Assembly (NCBI GenBank): GCA_002897115.2 | Contig: BCIH01000006.1 | Location: 486,634-550,633 of the forward strand | Length of the DNA stretch: 64,000 nucleotides | Reading direction: 5' to 3' | From: Prototheca cutis | Lineage: Eukaryota; Chlorophyta; Trebouxiophyceae; Chlorellales; Chlorellaceae | Part shown: piece after piece, positions 55,445 through 64,000 of the stretch | Numbering within the stretch: the stretch's first letter is position 1 | Layout of the letters: every line of letters begins with the position of its first letter | Made by a program: the position numbers and the translations under genes | Notes under the pieces: generated by a model | Databases searched by the model: none | Seen by the model: only the letters and a program-made list of their open reading frames with translations | Told to the model about the DNA's origin: nothing

Positions 55445-56367
55445 CGTCGATGCTATATGTTCAAACAATGCAGTGGAGGTAGACTCGTCTGCGCAGGGGA
55501 ACGGCCGGCAACGTGCAGATCAGTTCCGACGCCGACAGAACCTCAGGCTAAGCCCCTGGGAGACACGCAGCAGCCCATGTTCCGGTCACCCGCCCCGCGG
55601 CTGCCAAACATTCTATTTATACGCTTTTCTGCAAGTATATATGTCCGTCTGTGTTTGATAACCCTCGACATTTTGGGGCTGTGGAGAACTTGCTCGCTTC
55701 GGGACAGGTGCGGCACTCAATTGGAGCACGTACCGTGCAGTGCGGGGCAAAAACGATGCAACCAACTCGGCTGGCAACAGCGCCAGGTATCCCTGGCGGT
55801 CTTGGGAAGAACTGACCGAAACTTTTCACACTCTGCGAGGCAATAGGAGGGTGGACCACCTCAATGATGGACCACCTCTTTCCCCTTCCCGGGGGAGGGA
55901 AGGAGCTCGGGGGTTCCCACCCCCAGTTGGGAAGGCTATAACCCCCCAGGATGGATGGATGGATGTTCGTCAGCACTGCGGTGCTGGAAGCGCTGAGGCC
56001 GCTGGCTGGTCTTCCACAGGTGCTCCACGATGTGCCTCATGTTCAGACACGCCATCAAGTCTCTGTTCCAGAGACGATGCTCGCCTTTCGGGGCCGGCAC
56101 TCCTCGTTGGTGCAGCGCAGCAGCCCGTGGCACACCACCGTGGGCGTCTGCTCTCTGCACGACCTGTCCTGCTATCAGAAGGAACCCAACCCATCCTCTG
56201 AGCGATGTGGCCAGGGAATGCAGGGGCAAACAGGCAATTTGTTTGGGAGACATGCCCTTGCTGTGCAGGTGTCGACGAATCTCAGAAAGGTTTCATCATT
56301 TTTGCCCTGCACTGTACAGGGGCTTGCAGTGCAAGGAGGCAAGGGAATTGATTGCCATATACAGGCA
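55445..56367. other. Intergenic region upstream of cardiolipin synthase
   Basis: About 920 bp with no recognisable exon. A short (GGAT)n-like run lies at 55950-55965. Open frames here on both strands look non-coding. Confidence 0.4.
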
Positions 56368-56988
56368 TCATTCTGTGCTTGGCACCTGGTCATCCTCGTC
56401 GACGAACCGTATTTCTTCAATCAAGTTGGCCTCGTCTCGAAGCTTGTGCCAGGCCTTGCATCCGCTGCACTGTGCGATGACGAGACCCTTGTGCCAGGCC
56501 AGAGGGTTCACGGCTCGACGCGTCGTCTCGGCTGCATTTGGGGGGGGGGGCGCTAGACAGAGTAAAGATGGGAATAGAACGGCGTCGTGCCTGGCAGGCT
56601 GGGTAGGCAGACTGCCTGCAGATGGGGCCCGGGAACCTGGTCAGGTCCACTCCTTTCCTGTCTCACCGCATTTGTCACACTTGAAGGTGGCCAGAAGCGT
56701 TCGCCTGGGGTGAGCTTTCGCTTCTGCCAGAATCTGATCGTCAGGGAGGATGCGGGGCTGGGCCTGGCTCGAGCCAAGGCTGCTGTTCCCCATGGATTGA
56801 AGGGGGCGGCCAGTGTGCCCGCGCCAGGGGTTCTGCCTAGCCCTCATCCACGCTCCAGGAACACGGCGTTGCATCGATACTGGCCATGGGCTTGAGCACG
56901 CCCTGAACACGTGGCTTGGGGCCCTGCATGGTGCCAGGTGCGCCGTCCTGTTCATCAGGCCTGCTGAGGGCCCCATGCCAGTCGCCAT
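56368..56988 (-). CDS. DNL-type zinc-finger protein (Zim17/HEP family)
   Basis: Hsp70-escorting zinc-finger protein of mitochondria or plastids; the family keeps organellar Hsp70 soluble. Exons 56988-56667 and 56531-56368 sum to 486 nt (161 aa), one GT-AG intron in phase 1. The two zinc knuckles are FKCDKC and AQCSGC, spaced as in Zim17, with NPLAWHKGLVIAQC between them (family: ------Y--G-V---C) and the end of the domain reading WHKLRDEANLIEEIRF, where the classic DNL triplet is altered to DEANL. The N-terminal 85 residues are rich in Arg, Ser, Pro and Met and short of acids, consistent with an organelle transit peptide; which organelle cannot be told. Confidence 0.8.
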
Positions 56989-57843
56989 GCAGGCACGGCC
57001 GCTTGAGTAAAGCAATGCGCGTCGCGTATCGAGCCCTGGATACACTCGGTCTGTTACTAATGGATCGAACGTGATAATTCACAGTCTTTCACTACAAAGC
57101 CCAGCGAGAAAAGAGTGTGTTGTTTTCAGATCACTTTGCAGTCTATCGGCGAAGATATTCGCGAAATCGCCTTCGTGGGGTTGTTGGGTCGGACATTCCA
57201 TTCCGTCGGCATGCAATCTCTCCCGGCCATATCATCATGCAAACAGGACCCCACCCCCACGCATCACCAAATGACCGATGAGCAGAGCGGTCAACCGACC
57301 GCAGGCCCACGTTCCTGACAGCCGACATCAAACGGGTGTGTCCAGCACTACAGCGGCGTATCACGCAGCACAGAGCTCAAAATGATAGCAAGCTAGCAAG
57401 GACATGCACTGGGGCCGTGTTGGCGGGGTGCCGCCGCGGCCGCATCAGACGCTGTTTGGCAATGCTTTAGAGGTCATAGGAGCGGGACTGGGCCCCAGCA
57501 CAATGGCCACGAGACGACAAATCAGAGATTGTTTTAATATCATCAAGTACATGAGCAGGCCGTCGCGCTCCACAAAGGGCCGGGATGGGATGCCCTGCTA
57601 CAGCAACAAAACCAAAATTGAGCATCCTCCCACAGTCAGCTAGGTAGGCCTAGCCCTGGGGGGGGTTGCATTGAACGCTTGAGCAAGGTGCCGCCCTGGC
57701 AAAAGGCGGCAAGTCCGTGTCGAGCCTCATCGGTAGGCTAGGGCCCGTGTTTCATGCCCCATCAGGAGGGTCCCGAGTGACAGTGCAACCCCCTGATGGA
57801 CGGGGGGGGGCTTGCATTGTGGAAAGCCCACTGGAGGGGCTGT
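56989..57843. other. Intergenic region, BRUTUS 3' end / DNL promoter
   Basis: About 850 bp. The stretch 57640-57790 has many short self-complementary GC blocks, but I could not match it to a known RNA gene. No exon seen. Confidence 0.4.
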
Positions 57844-60800
57844 TCACATGACTCGGGCATTGTAGCCACGGCAGGCCTCGCAGCGATGGTATACAAAGTG
57901 GAAGGGCACCTCTGACCGCGCGCCGCAGTCGTTGCAGAGGATGGTCTGCCGGCGCGTAGCGTACTCCTTCGGCAACTGCTCGGCTTCCAGGAGTCGGTCA
58001 AGCATGCGCCAGTACGACTCCAGGTTGCCCAGGCTCTTGAAGCACAGCGGACATGTGTAGGAATAGCGGGTGTAGGCGGCAAAGCAGTGCGAGTGCATCA
58101 AGTGCCCGCAAGGCAACTCCTGCAGTTTTGCGGGGAGCGATGGACGGTTGAATTGTTCACTGTTGAAATCATTGATGGGGTGTTTGTTGGGAGGACGAGG
58201 GTGGGTGAGTGCACCGGAAGACAAGCCGCATTCCCAACCTTCACGGGGCATTTAAACCACCCCCCCTGCCCACCGAAACACACTTCCGCACCTTGACGGG
58301 AAACTTGCTCTCAAACAGCATGTCGGAGCAGACGGGGCAGTCCCGTTTCAGGCTCTGCTCTTTGCACTTGTGCTTGTTGAACAGCTCCAGGCTCATGCAG
58401 GCATTGCACGACATGCAGTGAAAAGAGTCGATGCCCGGGCCCTTGCCCTGTAGTGCTTGTCCGGTTGGGTGGTGGTTGCGGGTTAAGACACGGGTTTGAT
58501 CAAGCCATCAGCGCAGAACTGGTGACGCAGCAGGATTCTGGCAAACACCGGGTGTCCAAAAGAACAAATGGCAGCCAATGATGCGGGGTTTGGGGAGGGA
58601 GGAGGACAGTCATGCGGTTCTCTACCTAGGTAGCCTAACCCCCCGCGAGCAGCCATCCAACGCCGCCATCCTGACTTCTCCCTCTCTCCAACAACCAGCA
58701 CACACGCGCACACNCGCGCACACCTGGCGGCAAAAGTTGCAAAAGGGGCAGTGGTAGATGTCCTTGTCCGGGTCATCGTCAAACAGATGGCACACCTTGC
58801 AGTAATACCGCGCCAGCACGGTACCGCAGCCCGAGCACGACCCTGCGTGGTGGATGATTTGCACAATGATACCATGTTTGAAAGAAATCTCTTGTTTCCC
58901 TCCAACAAAACAAAACAGGCCCGCAAAACCCCTCCTTTGGCAACTCACCGGCCACAGGTTGGCGCAGGCCGCACTCCATGCACACCATCTCGCGCACGGC
59001 GTACCGGTCGAGCGTGTGGTCGCAGGCCTCGTCGTGACAGAATCGACAGACAAACGCGCGGTCACAACAGGGCGCAACCAGGCATGCCTTGCGGCGGTAG
59101 TGCTTGCAGCCCAGCAGTCCTCTACGCGCGTCGTGGTAATGCCGTGGCAGTGGTGTCGCTGGAGCAGAGGTACGTGGAGAAGGCGGAGCTGCTGTCGGCG
59201 GTTCTGCGGCCGTTCTGTCCGCGGGTGCCACCCGCGGAGTGGTTCCGGTGGCAGCACCGGCTTTGTCTGTCTGCTGCACGTTACCAGCAGCAGTAGCCGG
59301 TGGATTCATGACGGTCACACCACCATCGCTGGACGTCGCAGAAGNCGTGCCTGAGGGCGCTTGCGCAGCAAGCCGTTGCTGCTGACTGACGATGTACTTG
59401 CTGGCCATGATGTGCTGGATGAGGTACGCCTTGCGCTGCGGCTCCAGCCCCGCATCGGCTGAGACGCGCCGCACCGCGGCCTCCAACTGCTTCTGGTTCA
59501 TGCGGAAGATGTCGCCCCAGCCGGGCGTGTACGTCGACGTGTCGGCGCATGCCGCCCCGGCTTCTGCCGCACGCTGAGGAAACAGGCCTTGTGCCGACAG
59601 GTATGCCGCCACCTCTGCCANCGTGTCCCGTGCCTCCGCCGCCTGGACCCCGCCGGGGCTGGCGCCGTCGATCGGCGATGCAGCGCCGTCTGCCCTCGCG
59701 GTACTGCGTGTTTGCTGTGGCTGTTGTCCTGCTGCTGTCGTGCTCGTGGCAATGGCATCCGCGCCGTTGTCCGCACTGTTGCTGCCATCGACACCGGCAC
59801 CACCGCTCCCACTCGCCGCCCCTTTCGCAGCCGCGGCCGCCCGGGCAGCGGCGGCGCGTGCCGAGGGCGTCTCGGCGAGTTCGCCGCCCAGCGCTGTTCC
59901 CAGCCANGCGTCAAAGGCGGTGGAGGAGGCGGCGGAGCGGATGCTGCCCATCATGGCTTCTTCCTCTTCGGGAGTCATGGCTTGCCGCACCCAGGACAGC
60001 AGGGAAGTTAGAACGTCGGCCCCCGACCGCCCGATGATCAGGCCTACCAGGTGCTCCTGCTCCTTCCGTGAAAAGTGTTCTGCAAACAGCGGCCACAGCT
60101 CTTCCTCCTCCGCGCGGATGTGCGTCTCCAACGAACCACGAACGCCCGAGTACAGCCGTGCCAACTCGTTCAGTTTTGTGGATCGATCCGCTAATGCCGT
60201 CGTCGCCAGCACCACATCCAGACGCTGTAGTAGTAGACATGAGGGTGGGGCAGGGGGGCATGAGGGGCTGGCATGGAGACGGCAGGTGAAATGTGTCGTC
60301 GACAGGCATCCAAAAACCCTCAAAATCCGCTGCGCACCGCACTGCAGAGGGCAAACTGCTGTTCTTCCTGTTCGTGGTCGAGGGTATAGGCCTTGCTGAC
60401 GTTGCGCAGCACTTTCTTGCTTTCCAGCGCGGGAAACACGACTTCGTCCTCGGACAGGGAGTGTGCGTGGTAGATGCCGCGCAGGAACTGGAACCGCGCG
60501 GACAGCTGTCGCATGCATTCGGCTGTGTCCTGGAGGCTGCTGGCCGCATGCAGCGTCGCCTGGCACGCGGCGATCGTGCGCTCCAGCTCCGCGAGCTCCT
60601 TGCGCAGCGCGTTGTGAAACTGAAAGATGTGGTCGATGGGGGAGGGGCCCTGGTCGGGTTCGGGGCACCTCCCCGTGCAGCAGGGCGTCGCCCCTGCGCC
60701 CTGCGCACAGTTGTCTCGACAGCCGGTCGACCCACAGGTTTCCCGGCACGTCCGGATGCGCTTGGGCGGGTTTAGAGCCATTGTTTGGGTCTTGGTATCA

Positions 60801-63437
60801 GGGCTTGCGTCCGCATCACCGCCGCACCCGCCATGCAGAGCACAGCAGGAGGCTGACGTCGGCGAGGCGTCACGCTTGCTGCCAGCCGAGTGTCGTCCTT
60901 TGGCCGCTGTCATCGCCGCTGCCGGCTCCCCGAACAATGACGATCCGGCGCATGGCAACTCGGTGCCCGGCCACGCTTCCGCCTCCATGCTGTCTGCACT
61001 ACCCGGCCCAGGACGGAGCATGGGCAGGCAGGTGATGAGCGAGTACTTTGTCGGGTCGCTGGCCGGGTGAAGGTTGTCGGAGGTGTCTTCGGAAGTGTCG
61101 GAAGATTTTGGATTCTGGGTGACGCTCTCGCAATTACTGCGAGCACTATCTCCACCATCCGCACGCCGCTGCTGCTGCACTGCTCCATCGCCAGAACCCC
61201 CCGCATGCTTCACGGTTGCAGCAGCATCGGCCAAGCCGCGGCGCGCCCAGCGGCGGAGGAGGTCCAGCACGGGGGCCTGGTGCGGGTCGGTCCCTGCACC
61301 GGCCGCGATGTCGTCCAGCCAGGCTGCCGCGGCTGCAGGCGGCAGCTCCGCCGCGATCCAGGGCATCACGCGCTCCAGCAAGCGCAGCGGCATCGCGCTT
61401 AGCATGGCCCACAGCAGCCGGCGCTGCGTGGGGTAGTCTGCCATCCGCTGAACCTCGGCCAGCGCCCCCTGCTCCTCGGCACGCATGTGCGCCTGCATCC
61501 CCGTGCACAGCGACCGCGCTGCTGCCGCCAGGTCTGCCAGGGCGCCGCGGCGGTGCGATGCGCGACGCCGCGTGCGGGCCCGCACCTCGGCCAGCATGCG
61601 CTGCAGCTCCTCAAACCGCCCATTCTCTTCCTTGTGCTCGTGTGTCGATGGTCTGGGTGACCCCGCCCGGTGGCGGGAGCAAGCGCCCTGCAGCTGCTCA
61701 TCGTAATGGCTTGTGTGCAGGTCGTCAGGCGGCCGCTCCTCACCTGATTGCTGCTCCGCGGGCCCAGCGTCGCCATCACTACCACTCCTCCTCGACGCCA
61801 CCGCCCGAAGGACTGCCAGGGCGGGAAACACGACCTCGTCCTCGCTGGCTGAATGAAAAGCGCAGACGGCACGGATGAAACGGTGGCGCTCCGCCAGAGA
61901 TGCCAGCGCGCCGGGGTCCGGGTCGCCCTGCCCCGCCAGGGCCTCGGCCGCGGCCGCAAACCCCTCCATGGCTGCCCGAATAGCGCGGTGAATGTAGACC
62001 ACGGCATGCAACGGCGCCCGCGCAGGTTGATCCCCGATAGCAACGGAGGGGACTGCTGTGCCGGGTGGCGGATTTCCAGCCACATTCTCGTCTGCACCTT
62101 GTCTCCTGCTACTCATCACCACTCCTCCACAGTTCCGGTCAATCCCGGCATCGCCACAAGGCCCAACAGGCACGGGGCACAGAAGTTCGCCGTTGAGGAC
62201 CATGCAGTCGCAGGCATCGGCGGCCGTCTGGGCGTCGGCGGCGCGCTTCGCGGCGTCTCGCCGCATGGCCTCGGCACCACCCTCAAGCCATGCCAGCAGC
62301 ACCGCCCGCAGCGACGCGTCGGTCACGCAGCCGGCCAGTGCTGCGGCCAGGGCGCCACGCTCAGCGCGGGGGGCGCAGGGCTCTAGCCAGGCCAGCACTG
62401 CAGGCGCGGCCGACAGCGGGATGCAGCACATGAACTGTGCCACGAGCGCGGCCTGCTCACATGGGGTCAGGTGCTCCTGCAGCAAGGGCAGCAACTGTGC
62501 CTCCTCCTTGGAAAAATGCTTGGCCACCGTCGTCTGGATGCGCCATCCCAGCTGACTGCGGTGTTTTTTTCCAAGTTGGGTGGGGATCGTTGGTCGGTTG
62601 ATGGGGTGACGCAGGTGCCGTGCAGGGAGCTCGGTTCAGGACGCATTGATCTGGGCCAGTATACTCGTTCTCCGGGGCTCAGCAGCACTGGCGGAGTCAT
62701 CCAATGGTCATGTAAACGCAAACCCCCTGCGCCCCCAAACCTCTCGCGCCTCATGGCCTGGAGATCTTCACGGCTGGGCGCGGGCAGCTTGTGCTGGATC
62801 AGCTGCAGCATCTCGTCCAGGATCACCTCCTGCAAGCATTTGCGCATGTGCTTGGGTTTGTGTGTGGGTGCGGGTGATCAGCCATGCCGCCGGGCAAGCA
62901 GTGCCATCATCAGAGGCTCCGACACACAATGCCAAAACAGGCAGCAGTGGGTGGGCCCTGTCCCTATTTCAAAGCTGCCCTCTCCCCTTTGTACCTCGTC
63001 CTCGTGCTCCACGGTGTAGGATCGCGTGACGTTGGCCACCTTGGCTTCCAGGGCCGGGTAGATGACCTGCGGCGTGATCGGTCCAAAGGAAGGATCGCCT
63101 TCGTGCAGGCAAGTGTATCGTCCCCAGTCACTCGAGGCCCCTGCCCGCCTAGAATGACTCGCCCCGCAAGCATGAGACACTCACGCACCTCGTCCTCTGC
63201 ACTGCTGTGGTACTTGTACACATTCTTGAGGAAGGCGTACCGCCTGAGCACCTCCGGCCAATCCCCCCGGGACCCGTCGCACAGCTCGCCCAAATGGGCG
63301 GTCAGCGAGCTCAGCTCTCGGCGAATGGCCTCATGGAGGTAGGTGTAAAGGAAATGAATGGGTGCGAAAGCCTCGGCCGGCTGGGCTGGAGCTGTGGCCA
63401 GCACCTGTCGGGTCAAGGCCGTCTCCAGGGCTGCCAT
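57844..63437 (-). CDS. BTS: BRUTUS-like hemerythrin E3 ubiquitin ligase (iron sensor)
   Basis: Iron-binding E3 ligase that in plants degrades iron-deficiency transcription factors. Eight exons: 63437-63189, 63066-62995, 62829-62741, 62555-60338, 60224-58949, 58842-58724, 58447-58292, 58119-57844; 4455 nt, 1484 aa (Arabidopsis BTS 1254). Three or more hemerythrin-type helical repeats: IHFLYTYLHEAIRREL with YKYHSSAEDE, then HAVVYIHRAIRAAMEGF with CAFHSASEDEVVFPAL, then HIFQFHNALRKELAELE with YHAHSLSEDEVVFPAL; each H---E motif fits iron ligation. Next a CHY zinc finger (GCKHYRRKACLVAPCC, CDHTLDRYAVREMVCMECG), a CTCHY finger (YYCKVCHLFDDDPDKDIYHC), a RING (CPVCSDMLFES ... LPCGHLMHSHCF ... CPLC) and a zinc ribbon. 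All introns GT-AG. Confidence 0.96.
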
Positions 63438-63936
63438 CCTTCTTCGTTATGAGTAAGGGTAGCGTAACATCATGCTAGTCCCGATCTAAGCCATTCAATA
63501 CGCCCTGGGATCAAAAAATGGGAGTAATCATGGAGGGCACACGACAATGGTGGCACGCGACGGCGTACGCACAATGTTACCCCGACTTACGCCGGTGGGC
63601 AACACCGATGGGAAGACGCGAAGGGGGCCGACGCCGGCACGGCAGGCAGCGTTTTGACGAGAGTGACATAATCATAGGCGCCGCAGGCAGGTCCAATCGC
63701 CCAAATAAGCTGATAATCAACATCTCAGCAACATTTTTCCATTTTTTGGGTGCTTTGCAGGAACCTTACCTTTGACTGCCCGTGTTGCCTTGTCCGGCGC
63801 AGGGTACCAGGAAGCAAAGGCAACATCGCGGATATAGCTAGAAGCGTGTTGGGGCAGAGTTGGGGTTCCATAGCACGCATCGATATCGGAGGCGATCTAG
63901 GATTGTTGCTAAATATGCTCTGTCGGCGAGAACGGG

Positions 63937-64000
<64 letters not shown>
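63438..64000. other. BRUTUS upstream region and terminal poly-C
   Basis: About 500 bp of promoter/5' UTR sequence, AT-richer near 63690-63750 and 63890-63920, then C from 63941 to the end of the window. No exon recognised. Confidence 0.45.
63941..64000 (+). repeat. Poly-C tract running off the window end
   Basis: At least 60 uninterrupted C, true length unknown. It may mark the end of an assembled piece. Confidence 0.85.

Noticed and set aside
57640..57790. Structured RNA gene in the BRUTUS 3' region
   Set aside because: Short complementary GC blocks are present but I cannot fold them into a known RNA family by eye.
1..64000. CRISPR arrays, operons, riboswitches, bacterial promoters
   Set aside because: No regularly spaced direct repeats with unique spacers; genes are intron-bearing and clearly eukaryotic.

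Overview
This is a stretch of nuclear DNA from a GC-rich, intron-rich eukaryote, most likely a chlorophyte green alga (I lean trebouxiophyte). Evidence is the gene content: a BRUTUS-type hemerythrin/CHY/RING iron sensor, a plant-type CB5LP cytochrome b5, an ABI5/ABF-like bZIP, an SnRK2-type kinase and a GNOM-type ARF-GEF, all broken by introns of about 60-300 bp. There are no operons, ribosome binding sites or CRISPR arrays.

Layout. 387-6282 (-) GNOM/GBF1 ARF-GEF; 7037-7950 (-) mitochondrial ATPase inhibitor IF1, divergent from 8261-10776 (+) Miro GTPase; 11165-27991 (-) a complete 21-exon TRRAP/Tra1; 28462-29175 (+) CB5LP; 29448-30731 (-) STRAP WD40; 31503-34224 (-) bZIP factor; 34481-36774 (-) U2AF-like RS/RRM splicing protein; 37126-40509 (-) centriole cartwheel protein SAS-6; 41750-42659 (-) RNase P/MRP subunit POP5; 43473-44972 (-) an unrecognised locus; 45056-48657 (+) a Fanzor, the eukaryotic homologue of TnpB RNA-guided nucleases; 48904-51157 (+) a calponin-homology protein with a C-terminal membrane segment; 51889-53344 (-) an SnRK2-like kinase with a myristoylation signal; 53832-55444 (-) cardiolipin synthase; 56368-56988 (-) a DNL/Zim17 zinc-finger protein; 57844-63437 (-) BRUTUS.

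For most genes I rebuilt the exon chain by hand: for GNOM, IF1, Miro, STRAP, bZIP, U2AF-like, POP5, kinase, cardiolipin synthase, DNL, BRUTUS, CB5LP and CH, the exon lengths sum to a multiple of three with matching intron phases. This exposed an unusual number of GC-AG introns (at least 6 of roughly 70). Several genes concern mitochondria (IF1, Miro, cardiolipin synthase, probably the DNL protein), but they are scattered and I infer no cluster.

The most interesting item is the Fanzor at 45-48.7 kb: it has an N-terminal basic nuclear-localisation-like motif, a RuvC-I Asp, a replaced canonical RuvC-II Glu with a candidate alternative Glu, a CxxC/CxxC zinc finger and a RuvC-III Asp. Runs of pure C or G up to 83 bp, and clustered single-base N calls, mark weaker parts of the assembly.
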